Below are positions 49,782 through 57,363 of a stretch of 64,000 bases of DNA, in pieces (the stretch's first letter is position 1; each line of letters opens with the position of its first letter). Origin of the DNA: JAEUOS01 sp965279115 (GTDB lineage: Bacteria > Pseudomonadota > Gammaproteobacteria > Burkholderiales > JAEUOS01); the NCBI GenBank assembly GCA_965279115.1, contig OZ257137.1, positions 3,968,001 to 4,032,000 on the forward strand, read 5' to 3'. The notes below the pieces were generated by a model, which ran no database searches, was not told where the DNA came from, and saw nothing but the letters and a program-made list of their open reading frames with translations. The position numbers and the translations under genes are program-made.

Positions 49782-52148
49782 ATGGGCGAGAACACCACCG
49801 GCATCGGAGCGCGCGTATTGCGCAAGGAAGACCAGCGCCTTCTCAACGGGCGCGGTCGTTTCATCGACGACCTGTCGTTTCCGCGCCTGCTGGAAGCGGC
49901 CTTCTGGAGAAGCCCGATTGCCCATGGCCTCATCGCCGGCGTCGACATTCCCGCCGACATGCAGGGCAGCGCCTTCACCTGGGCGCACATGCAGGGCGTC
50001 AAGCCGATTACCGCGCGTTCCACCCTGCCGGGCTACCAGGTGTCGGACTACGTGCCGCTGGCCAACGAGCGGGTGCGCTTCGTGGGCGAACCGGTGGCCG
50101 TGTGCGTGGCCCCCACCCGGGCGCGCGCCGAAGACCTGGTGGCGCGGCTGGCGCCCGACATCGAGGAACTGCCGGTGCTGGCCGATCCGGCCACGGCGCT
50201 TGCCACGCAGGAACGGTTGCACGCCGACTGGCGCGACAACCGCTTCATCGAGCTTTCACGCGACGACGATTTTTCCACCATCGCCGAGCGTACCGCGCAT
50301 GTGGTGACGCGCAGCTTCCGCATGAACCGCCAGAGCATGTCGCCGATGGAAGGCAAGGCGGTGCTGGCCTACTGGGATGACCAGCGCAACCAGCTGGTGG
50401 TGTATTCCTCGACCCAGGTGCCGCACATGATCCGCTCCGGCCTGGCGGAATGCCTTGGCATCGACATCGCGCAGCTGCGGGTGATCGCGCCGGACGTGGG
50501 CGGCGGCTTCGGCTACAAGTGCAACCTGATGCCCGAGGAAATCGTCATCGCCTGGCTGGCCATGAAGCTCAAGCGGCCGGTGCGCTGGGTCGAAGACCGG
50601 CGCGAGCATCTGGTGTCGGGCACCAACTGCCGGGAGCACGACTACACCGTATCGGCGCATGTGGACGCGCGCGGCAAGCTGCTCGGGCTGGAAGCCGAGG
50701 TCACCGTCGACAGCGGTGCCTATTCGGTGTGGCCGTTCACCGCCTGTCTTGAAACCGGGCAGATCATCGGCAACCTGCCGGGCCCCTACAAGATGGAGCG
50801 CTACCGCTGCCGCGTGCAGGGGGTGGCTACCAACAAGCCGCCGTTCTCCCCTTACCGCGGCGTGGCGCGTCCCGGCGTGGCCTTCGCGATGGAAATGCTG
50901 ATGGACGCCATTGCGCGCACCGTCGGCCGCGACCCGGTGGACGTGCGCTTCGAGAATCTGGTGGCGGGCAGCGACATGCCCTACACCAACATCGCGAAAA
51001 AGGCCTTTGATACAGGTGACTACCCGTCCAGCCTGACGCGGGTGATGAAGATGCTGGATCACGAAAGCTTTGCCCAGCGCCAGGCGCAGGCGCGCGCCCA
51101 GGGCAAATACCTGGGCCTGGGCGTGGCCACCTATACCGAGCAGGCCGCGCATGGCACCTCGGTGTTCGCCTCCTGGGGCCTGCCTATCGTGCCGGGCTAT
51201 GACGGCGCCACCGTGCGCCTGACCGCCGACGGCACGCTGGAAGTGAAGGTCGGCGTGCATTCTCACGGCCAGGGCATGGAAACCTCGCTGGCCCAGGTGG
51301 CCAGCGAAATCACCAGCCTGCCGGTTGCGCGCATCAACGTGACCCATGGCGACACCAACGAGACGCCGTTCTCCACCGGTACCTACGCATCACGCTCGAT
51401 CGTGATGGCCGGCGGCGCGGTGTCCAAGGCCTGCGAAGTGCTGATGGAACGCTTGAAGCCGATCGCCGCGCATCTTTGCGGCTGCGACGTTGCCTCGCTC
51501 AAGGTGGCCGATGGCGGCTTTGTCGGTGACAAGGGCGCGATCTCGCTCAAGGCCATCGGCGAAGCCTGGTTCCACCGTCCCGAGCGTCTGCCGGCCTTGG
51601 TCGACACCGGCGGCCTGGAAGTCACCGAGAACTACAAGCCGGCGGTCGACACCGGGGTGTTCAGCTTCGCCACCCACGGCGCGCTGGTGGAGGTGGATAT
51701 CGACACCGGCATCGTCAAGCTGCTCGATTACGCCATCTGCGAGGACTGCGGCACCCTGGTCAATCCGATGATCGTCGAAGGGCAGACCATCGGCGGTGCG
51801 GTGCAGGGCATAGGCACGGCGCTGTTCGAGGAAATGCCCTACGACGCCGCCGGCCAGCCGCTGGCGTCCACCTATGCCGACTACCTCTTGCCGGGTGCCG
51901 CCGAGATGCCGCATATCCGCATCGACCATACCGAGACCGCTTCGCCGCACACCCGCCATGGCATCAAGGGGGTCGGGGAGGGTGGGGCGATCGCGCCGCC
52001 GGCGGCGATCCTCAACGCGGTGAACCGCGCGCTGGCCGAGTTCGGCGTCGAATTCAACGAAACGCCCCTCACGCCGGCGCGCGTGCTGGCGGGTGTCCTG
52101 GCGGCGCGCCGAAGGGCGCATCCCGCACCGTTCAAGGCTGCCGCATGA
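49782..52148 (+). CDS. Molybdenum hydroxylase large subunit (CoxL/XdhB-like)
   Basis: 788-aa molybdopterin-binding subunit of the xanthine dehydrogenase/CO dehydrogenase family, which hydroxylates heteroaromatic rings or aldehydes with water-derived oxygen. N-terminal domain: GIGARVLRKEDQRLLNGRGR and VGEPVAVCVAPTRARAEDLV. Molybdenum domain: PDVGGGFGYKCNLMPEEIV, FSPYRGVARPGVAFAMEMLM, VGVHSHGQGMETSLAQVASE and the catalytic-Glu region GIKGVGEGGAIAPPAAILNA. The active-site loop is YRGVARP, not the AYRCSFR of true CO dehydrogenase, so a heterocycle hydroxylase is preferred. The stop overlaps the FAD-subunit start by 4 bases. Confidence 0.94.
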   Translation: MGENTTGIGARVLRKEDQRLLNGRGRFIDDLSFPRLLEAAFWRSPIAHGLIAGVDIPADMQGSAFTWAHMQGVKPITARSTLPGYQVSDYVPLANERVRFVGEPVAVCVAPTRARAEDLVARLAPDIEELPVLADPATALATQERLHADWRDNRFIELSRDDDFSTIAERTAHVVTRSFRMNRQSMSPMEGKAVLAYWDDQRNQLVVYSSTQVPHMIRSGLAECLGIDIAQLRVIAPDVGGGFGYKCNLMPEEIVIAWLAMKLKRPVRWVEDRREHLVSGTNCREHDYTVSAHVDARGKLLGLEAEVTVDSGAYSVWPFTACLETGQIIGNLPGPYKMERYRCRVQGVATNKPPFSPYRGVARPGVAFAMEMLMDAIARTVGRDPVDVRFENLVAGSDMPYTNIAKKAFDTGDYPSSLTRVMKMLDHESFAQRQAQARAQGKYLGLGVATYTEQAAHGTSVFASWGLPIVPGYDGATVRLTADGTLEVKVGVHSHGQGMETSLAQVASEITSLPVARINVTHGDTNETPFSTGTYASRSIVMAGGAVSKACEVLMERLKPIAAHLCGCDVASLKVADGGFVGDKGAISLKAIGEAWFHRPERLPALVDTGGLEVTENYKPAVDTGVFSFATHGALVEVDIDTGIVKLLDYAICEDCGTLVNPMIVEGQTIGGAVQGIGTALFEEMPYDAAGQPLASTYADYLLPGAAEMPHIRIDHTETASPHTRHGIKGVGEGGAIAPPAAILNAVNRALAEFGVEFNETPLTPARVLAGVLAARRRAHPAPFKAAA

Positions 52149-52972
52149 AAGCCGCCGCATTCGATTACAAGCGCCCGGCATCGCTTGGCGAGGCGCTGGC
52201 GGCCACCGGCGGCGAGGCACGCGTGATGGCGGGCAGCCAGTCGCTGGGCCCCATGCTCAACCTGCGCCTGGCCGAGCCGCCTGCGATCGTTGATATCCGC
52301 ACCCTGCCGGAACTGCGCAGTCACCGCGTGGAAGCCGGCAGGCTGATCATCGGCGCCGCCGTGACCCATGCGGAGATCGAGGATGGTGTGCTGGCCGACA
52401 CCACCCAGGGCATGCTGCCGCATGTGGCGCGCAACATCGCCTATCGGGCGGTGCGTAACCGCGGCACCATCGGCGGCAGCATCGCCCACGCCGACCCCGC
52501 TGCCGACTGGGTCAACTGCATGACCGTGCTGGGGGCGACCTATCACCTCGCATGGTCGGGTGGGCGCCGCAAGGTGGCCGCGGCCGACTTCATGAAAAGC
52601 GCCTATGCCACGGTTCTTGAAGCCGGCGAGGTTCTCACCGCGGTGGAACTGCCGGCCTTCACTCCGCAGATGCGCTGGGGCTACTACAAGATCTGCACCA
52701 AGGTGGGCGAGTTCGCCAGCGCCGTTGGCGCGGTGGTGCACGATCCCGGTCTGGGCGTGACGCGCGTGATGGTCGGGGCGGTGGAGACGCGGCCGCTGGT
52801 GCTGACCGACCCGGCGAGCGTGCTGGTACCGCAGGGCGAGGCGGCCCGCGAGGCGATTGCCGCCGCGATCCTGCGGGCCTTGCCGCAGGCAGGCGAGGTG
52901 TTCGTGCACCAGCATGTCGTGGCACTGGAGCGGGCCTTGCATCAGATGAACGAACGACAGCAGGCGCAATGA
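52145..52972 (+). CDS. Molybdenum hydroxylase FAD subunit (CoxM-like)
   Basis: 275-aa FAD-binding subunit. FAD motifs: RVMAGSQSLGPMLNLRLAEP (AGGxSL-type), then RNRGTIGGSIAHADPAADW (TIGGxxAHxDPA). The C-terminal CO-dehydrogenase flavoprotein domain includes YYKICTKVGEFASAVGAVVH. It starts overlapping the large-subunit stop and ends overlapping the small-subunit start, each by 4 bases, so the three subunits are translationally coupled in the unusual order large-medium-small. It passes electrons from the iron-sulfur clusters to an acceptor. Confidence 0.94.
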   Translation: MKAAAFDYKRPASLGEALAATGGEARVMAGSQSLGPMLNLRLAEPPAIVDIRTLPELRSHRVEAGRLIIGAAVTHAEIEDGVLADTTQGMLPHVARNIAYRAVRNRGTIGGSIAHADPAADWVNCMTVLGATYHLAWSGGRRKVAAADFMKSAYATVLEAGEVLTAVELPAFTPQMRWGYYKICTKVGEFASAVGAVVHDPGLGVTRVMVGAVETRPLVLTDPASVLVPQGEAAREAIAAAILRALPQAGEVFVHQHVVALERALHQMNERQQAQ

Positions 52973-54075
52973 GCACGTTTCCGATAGAACTGGTGGTCAA
53001 TGGCGAGGCCATCCGCGCCAATGTCGAGCCACGCATGCATCTGGGCGACTTCCTCCGTCGCGACCTGGGGCTTACCGGTACCCATCTTTCCTGCGAGCAC
53101 GGGGTGTGCGGCGCCTGCACCGTGCTGGTGGACGGCATGCCGCAGCGCTCCTGCATCACCTTCGCAGCGGCGTGTTCCGGCACGACCATCACCACGGTGG
53201 AGGGGTACGGCGATGATCCGGTCATGGCCGCGCTGCGCCAGGCTTTCCATGAATACCACGCGCTGCAGTGCGGCTACTGCACGCCCGGCATGCTGGCCAC
53301 GGCGCGCGACATCGTGCTGCGCCTGCCCGGCCCCGACGCGCGCCGCGTGCGTCATGAACTGGCCGGCAACCTGTGCCGCTGCACCGGGTACGTGGGCATC
53401 GTCGAAGCGATCCAGGCGGTGCTGCTGAAGAAGTCCGCCGGCGAGCTGGCAATGCCGGTGGCGCTGGCGAAACCGGTGGCGGCGGTTGCGGCGGCTCCGG
53501 TTGCGGATGACGGCTGGGTGCCGATCGAGATCCCTGCCGATGGTGAATGGGTGGAAGTCCGTCAATCCCTTGCCATGGCGCAACCCGCCGATACCGTATG
53601 GACGCGCCTTGAAGATTTGCCGCTGGTGGCCAACTGCCTGCCGGGCGCCAGGATCACTCGTCACGATGGTCGGCGTGCTGAAGGCGTGATGGAAGTGAAA
53701 TTCGGTCCCGTTACCGCCAGCTTCGCCATGCGCGCCGAGCTTGATTTCGAGGCCGCCGCGCGCCGCGGCAACATGCGCGCCGAAGGCGTGGACCAGCGCA
53801 GTTCCACCCGCGTGAAGACGCTGCTCGACTACACCGTGGTGCCGGTGGACGTTGCCAATTGCCGGGTGGACCTGCAATTGCGCTTTCGCCTGGCCGGCCC
53901 GCTGGCGCAGTTCTCGCGTGCCGGTTTGGTCAATGACTACGTGTCCGAACTGACGCGGCGTTTCGGCGTCAATCTCGGCAACGCGGTGTCGGGCGGGGTC
54001 GTATCGGCACCGGTCGCGGCGCCCGGCCTGTGGGCGATGTTGCTGGCGCGCCTGCGGCGAATCTTCGCAGGCTGA
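52969..54075 (+). CDS. Fused 2Fe-2S subunit and CoxG domain protein
   Basis: 368-aa fusion. Residues 1-155 are the 2Fe-2S subunit: a plant-type ferredoxin domain with C42, C47, C50 and C62 (SCEHGVCGACTVLVDG) and a helical domain with C101/C104 and C136/C138 (CGYCTPGMLATARD, NLCRCTGY). Ala/Val-rich residues (about 158-175) link to a CoxG/SRPBCC domain (about 180-330: LAMAQPADTVWTRLEDLPLV, NCLPGARITRHDG, GPVTASFAMRAELDFE). A hydrophobic/basic C-terminal helix (LWAMLLARLRRIFAG) may bind membrane. CoxG normally is a separate protein recruiting CO dehydrogenase to the membrane. Fusion suggests this hydroxylase docks to the membrane or quinone pool directly. Confidence 0.9.
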   Translation: MSTFPIELVVNGEAIRANVEPRMHLGDFLRRDLGLTGTHLSCEHGVCGACTVLVDGMPQRSCITFAAACSGTTITTVEGYGDDPVMAALRQAFHEYHALQCGYCTPGMLATARDIVLRLPGPDARRVRHELAGNLCRCTGYVGIVEAIQAVLLKKSAGELAMPVALAKPVAAVAAAPVADDGWVPIEIPADGEWVEVRQSLAMAQPADTVWTRLEDLPLVANCLPGARITRHDGRRAEGVMEVKFGPVTASFAMRAELDFEAAARRGNMRAEGVDQRSSTRVKTLLDYTVVPVDVANCRVDLQLRFRLAGPLAQFSRAGLVNDYVSELTRRFGVNLGNAVSGGVVSAPVAAPGLWAMLLARLRRIFAG

Positions 54076-54083
54076 ACCTGTTC

Positions 54084-54641
54084 ATGCGGGACAGAACCCC
54101 TATCGAATTGACGACGCTGCGGCGTGCTGCCGGGGCGTTGGTTTTTTCGTTGGCGGGTTTTGCCGCATCGACGGCGCAAGGACAGGCCCTGCGCCCGCTA
54201 CCGTCGGACTTCGTCGCCACGCTCCAGGAAATTGATGCGGCGACCACGGCCGTGGCCAGCGTCACCCGGCGCTTCAAGAACGAGGACCTCGGCATTCGCT
54301 CGCCCACCGCGGCCCAGGTGGACGAGGCGCTTGCCCGTGTCGACCGCGGCAGCGCCCAGGTAAAAAGCCAGACCGAGGAACTGCGTCGTCGCGAGTCCTT
54401 GCTGCTGCTGTTGTTCATCAAGGGCACGCTGGGTAGCTTTTCAAGCGACCTGGCCGGCTTCGCTTCGTTGCTGCAATCGTCCACGGTGCGCAACCCCGGC
54501 GCGCTGGATCGCCTGAACCGTGAGATGGCCGAACTGGGAAGGAGCGCCCAAGCCGTGAACGCGGCGTTTCGCAAATTCGATAGCGGGGCGCAGGCATTGC
54601 TCGAGCGGCTGGACCGGCAGGCGGGCGCACAGAAGCCTTGA
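54084..54641 (+). CDS. Exported helical protein of unknown function
   Basis: Not recognised. 185 aa from the ATG at 54084, 8 bp after the fusion gene. After ten polar residues it has a signal peptide (RRAAGALVFSLAGFAASTAQ, cleavage near residue 33). The mature protein is largely helical, with coiled-coil-like repeats (LQEIDAATTAVASVTRRF, QVDEALARVDRGSAQVKSQT), a hydrophobic SLLLLLFIKGTLGSF segment and a helix LDRLNREMAELGRSAQAVNA. Probably periplasmic or outer-membrane associated. It is the last gene of the 44-54 kb run and is followed by a perfect hairpin. Its link to heterocycle use is positional only. Confidence 0.6.
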   Translation: MRDRTPIELTTLRRAAGALVFSLAGFAASTAQGQALRPLPSDFVATLQEIDAATTAVASVTRRFKNEDLGIRSPTAAQVDEALARVDRGSAQVKSQTEELRRRESLLLLLFIKGTLGSFSSDLAGFASLLQSSTVRNPGALDRLNREMAELGRSAQAVNAAFRKFDSGAQALLERLDRQAGAQKP

Positions 54642-54659
54642 ACCGGGCACTGCGGCGAC

Positions 54660-54684
54660 CGCTGGCGCGTTGCACGCGCCAGCG
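54660..54684. terminator. Perfect hairpin between convergent genes
   Basis: 10-bp perfect stem CGCTGGCGCG/CGCGCCAGCG with a five-base loop, 18 bp after the gene ending at 54641 and 10 bp before the end of the catalase-like gene on the other strand. There is no T-tract on either side, so it is either a non-canonical bidirectional terminator or an mRNA-end stabilising hairpin. Confidence 0.5.
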
Positions 54685-54694
54685 AAAGTCCCGC

Positions 54695-55705
54695 CTACTG
54701 CTTGGCACCCTCACCGAGCCGGCGCCCCAGCCCCACCGCGTACGGCGCCGCGCGTGCGGCCAGCATCGGGTCCGCCGACGGCTCGACGCCCTTGGGCAGG
54801 ACGATCGGGTTGTAGGTGATGCCCACGCATTCACCGGTCGCGTCGGCGGCGACCGACTTGATGACCAGGCGTCCCATGTTCACCTTGCGGCGATCCTCCG
54901 GCAGCGGCACCACGGCGCTGTCGATGCGGTCGCCAGGTTGCGCCAGTTGCAGGTTGAAGTCGAAGGCTACGCCGCTGGAGGTCACACGCTGGCGCAGATC
55001 GTCAAACAGGAAGCTGGCACCCTTGGCCTTGGCTTCGTCGTCGGTCAGGGTCTTGATGCCGCCAACGGGTTCAAATATCCACTTGCCGAACTGCTTGTCG
55101 CCACGCGCATTGACAAAGGCGAACGCATGCACGCCCCAGTAATTGATCGTGCCAAAGCTGGCCGGCACCGGCTGGCTGGCGTAGTAGCGCCCCTGCAGCA
55201 ACACCTCGGGGTTGGCATCGGCGAAAGCCTTCACCCTGGCCGGGTCAGGCGCCTTGGTGGCCGGGTCGGGCTGCAAGGACGCCAGTCGGCCCAAGAACTG
55301 GTCCGGCGTGGCGGCGCCAAACACGGGCGACGAGATATTGCCCATCTGCCATACCTCGCCGCCGGGCAGGTTGAACTGCAGCGCCATGTTGCGCTGGGTG
55401 CGCCCGTTGTCGGGCGCCTTCGGGTTGGCGCCGCCCACCGAGAAGCGCGCGACCACCGGCACCGGTTTGCCGCTGAAGGCCGAGGCGACCGACAGCGCGC
55501 GCGCGTCGGCACTGCCGGTGAATTCACCCACGGCGCAAACGCCCTTGGCACCCGAGCGGCGAAAGCCCTCGAACTTGCCGAAGGTGGCTTCGAACTGGTC
55601 GAGAAAGCGGTTGGGGTCGACCTGCGCGGATACGGGCAGACTGGTCAACATGGTGGCGCCGGCAAGGGCAGAGGCGGCAAATGATATGGCGCGGATGTTT
55701 GTCAT
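54695..55705 (-). CDS. Catalase-related (SrpA-like) protein lacking the distal His
   Basis: 336-aa exported protein of the small catalase-related peroxidase family. Signal peptide about residues 1-27 (ALAGATMLTSLPVSAQ). Family features are VPVVARFSVGGANPKAPDNG, RNMALQFNLPGGEVWQMGN, the LASLQPDPATKAPDPARVKA segment and the C-terminal Tyr in ARAAPYAVGLGRR, the expected haem ligand. The distal catalytic His, usually in an R-x-x-H-A-K-G-V-C stretch, is Gly here (G52 in RRSGAKGVC, codon GGT). It may bind haem without catalase activity. ATG 55705 has AGGAG 5 bases upstream. It is divergent from the VOC genes with about 250 bp between. Confidence 0.85.
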   Translation of the reverse strand: MTNIRAISFAASALAGATMLTSLPVSAQVDPNRFLDQFEATFGKFEGFRRSGAKGVCAVGEFTGSADARALSVASAFSGKPVPVVARFSVGGANPKAPDNGRTQRNMALQFNLPGGEVWQMGNISSPVFGAATPDQFLGRLASLQPDPATKAPDPARVKAFADANPEVLLQGRYYASQPVPASFGTINYWGVHAFAFVNARGDKQFGKWIFEPVGGIKTLTDDEAKAKGASFLFDDLRQRVTSSGVAFDFNLQLAQPGDRIDSAVVPLPEDRRKVNMGRLVIKSVAADATGECVGITYNPIVLPKGVEPSADPMLAARAAPYAVGLGRRLGEGAKQ

Positions 55706-55852
55706 GGATTCTCCTGCGGTTGGGTCACGGAAAGGCCCAGTCGTTGTGACCGTAGCGAAGCAATAGTCGCTCGACATCAGCATTTCTTACTCAGGGTTTG
55801 CCATGAACCGGTCGACAAGATGCTTCCTTGAAATTGCGCGAGAGCGGACGAG

Positions 55853-55881
55853 TTGACCTGGCCTGGCTTGCTCATTAGCAT
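55853..55881 (+). promoter_or_regulatory. Predicted promoter of the VOC genes
   Basis: TTGACC (55853-55858), 17-base spacer, TAGCAT (55876-55881), about 75 bp upstream of the first VOC gene. The rest of the 250-bp gap between the catalase-like gene and this gene shows nothing else recognisable. Confidence 0.35.
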
Positions 55882-55955
55882 CACCAGCCGCCGGCGCGCC
55901 AACTGCGCTTGCCGGATTTGGATTGATACAACGTGCAGAACTCGGAGGAAACCGC

Positions 55956-56372
55956 ATGGCGAGCATCAACGGCATTGCCCATATCCAACTCTCGGTCACG
56001 AACATGGAGCGCTCTGTCCCGTTCTACGAGAAGCTGCTCCATTCCCTCGAGATGGTGACGCTCCACAAGACCGCGCAATTCTTCTATTGCATCGGCGGTC
56101 GTACCGGCGTTGCCATTTCGCCGGTCGATCCGGAGTTCGAGAATCAGCCGTTCAACCAGCGGCGCGCGGGCCTGCATCACGTGTGCTTCCGCGCCAAGAG
56201 CCGCGAGGATATCGATTCGATCTACCAGACCGCATTGGAGCTCCAGGCGACGATCGTGAGGCCGCCGACGGAGACGAACTGGGCGCCGGGCTACTACTCC
56301 GTCCTCTTTGAAGATCCGGACGGGATCCGCATCGAGGCCAATTTTGTGCCTGGCAAAGGGCACTTGCCGTGA
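55956..56372 (+). CDS. VOC-superfamily (glyoxalase-like) protein
   Basis: 138-aa vicinal oxygen chelate protein, complete with both beta-alpha-beta-beta-beta modules. H9 in GIAHIQLSVTN starts module 1; module 2 has LHHVCFRAKSREDI and ends with a metal-ligand Glu in DPDGIRIEANFVPG. The ATG at 55956 follows CGGAGGAA; upstream in-frame codons lack homology. Members include glyoxalase I, dioxygenases and antibiotic-binding proteins; the metal ligands suggest an enzyme. Its stop overlaps the start of a second VOC gene. Confidence 0.85.
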   Translation: MASINGIAHIQLSVTNMERSVPFYEKLLHSLEMVTLHKTAQFFYCIGGRTGVAISPVDPEFENQPFNQRRAGLHHVCFRAKSREDIDSIYQTALELQATIVRPPTETNWAPGYYSVLFEDPDGIRIEANFVPGKGHLP

Positions 56373-56755
56373 GACATGGGTCAACCTTGAAAAATGTCCG
56401 CATCACAGAGATAAAGGCCTTCGTCCCCTCCAAGGATTTCGAGCTATCCAAGCAGTTCTACAAGGACCTTGGATTCACCATGGCCTCGGAAGGTGGCGGG
56501 GTCGCCTATTTTCATTTCGAACACGTGAGCTTCCTGCTACAGGATTTCTGCGCGGAGTCGTTCGCCGAGAATTTCATGATGCACATCCTCGTCGAAGATG
56601 TGGATGCCTGGTGGAATCACGTCCGGGCCAGCGGCGTGGAATCCAGGTATGGCGTGAAGGTCACCGAAATCGAGACCCAACCATGGCGGATGCGGGATTT
56701 TTGTTTGTTCGATCCATCCGGGGTTGTTTGGCGAATCGGTCAAAATACGGATTGA
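56369..56755 (+). CDS. VOC-superfamily protein, second copy
   Basis: 128-aa VOC protein starting at GTG 56369, overlapping the previous stop (GTGA), so translationally coupled. It has ITEIKAFVPSKDFELSKQFY, DLGFTMASEGGGVAYFHFEH, MMHILVEDVDAWWNHVRASG and FCLFDPSGVVWRIGQN. The acidic metal ligand and N-terminal His of enzymatic VOC proteins are not evident, resembling instead the ligand-binding (bleomycin-resistance-like) type. The two VOC proteins may form a heterodimer. Moderately AT-richer than neighbours. Confidence 0.8.
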   Translation: MRHGSTLKNVRITEIKAFVPSKDFELSKQFYKDLGFTMASEGGGVAYFHFEHVSFLLQDFCAESFAENFMMHILVEDVDAWWNHVRASGVESRYGVKVTEIETQPWRMRDFCLFDPSGVVWRIGQNTD

Positions 56756-56792
56756 GGTAGTCTGATTGTCATCCGTCACGGAGTTGAATGAA

Positions 56793-57251
56793 ATGGACGA
56801 AGCCCAACTGGGTTGGCACGACAGCTTTGTCCTGGGCTTCGGCCCGATGGACACGATCCATCACGAGTTTGTCGATCTGGTGGCGGCGGTGCAATCGGCT
56901 CCGGATGAGGAATTGGTGGACCGCCTCGCGGCCCTGGCCACGCACTGCCAGCATCATTTCGAGGAAGAAAACCGCTGGATGGTCGAAACCGACTTCCCGC
57001 CGCGCGATTGCCATATCGATGAGCACAACGCCGTATTGCAATCCATACGGGATGTGCAGGCGCTCCTCGCCAAAGGTGACGTCGACAACTGCAGGCGTTT
57101 GACCGAAGCGCTGGCCGGGTGGTTTCCCGGTCATGCGGACCACCTCGATTCCGCCCTGGCGCACTGGATGTGCAAGCGGCGCTTTGGCGGCAAGCCGGTG
57201 GTGTTCCGGCGCGACCCGGTGGCCAGGCCGGGCCCGGAGGCCGGCGCGTAG
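56793..57251 (+). CDS. Bacteriohemerythrin
   Basis: 152-aa di-iron oxygen-binding four-helix protein. Ligand pattern: GWHDSFVLGFGPMDTIHHEF (helix 1 His), HCQHHFEEENRWM (HF..EE), DCHIDEHNAVL (H...H) and GHADHLDSALAHWM (His and Asp of the last helix). ATG 56793 with GGAG nine bases upstream is preferred; a TTG at 56766 is possible. The C-terminus adds a basic Pro/Arg tail. It would bind O2, possibly for supply or sensing; no linked chemoreceptor is present. A hairpin with a short T-run follows the gene. Confidence 0.88.
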   Translation: MDEAQLGWHDSFVLGFGPMDTIHHEFVDLVAAVQSAPDEELVDRLAALATHCQHHFEEENRWMVETDFPPRDCHIDEHNAVLQSIRDVQALLAKGDVDNCRRLTEALAGWFPGHADHLDSALAHWMCKRRFGGKPVVFRRDPVARPGPEAGA

Positions 57252-57253
57252 TT

Positions 57254-57275
57254 CCGGACGCCCGGTCCGGGCTTT
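57254..57275 (+). terminator. Probable terminator after the hemerythrin gene
   Basis: 6-bp stem CCGGAC/GTCCGG with GCCCG loop (57254-57270), followed by GCTTT and, after a few bases, CCCCTTTT. An alternative GCCCG/CGGGC stem overlaps it. A weak but plausible intrinsic terminator. Confidence 0.45.
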
Positions 57276-57363
57276 AACCCCTTTTCGCCGCCTGCTCCGT
57301 TTGCAGGGGTAACCGGTGCCTGCTCCCGCAGCGCGCCGCCCCCTTTGCTTTCAAGGAGCCGCG

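Noticed and set aside
49782..54075. Calling the three-subunit enzyme a CO dehydrogenase
   Set aside because: The large subunit lacks the AYRCSFR active-site loop and has YRGVARP instead, as in other molybdenum hydroxylases.
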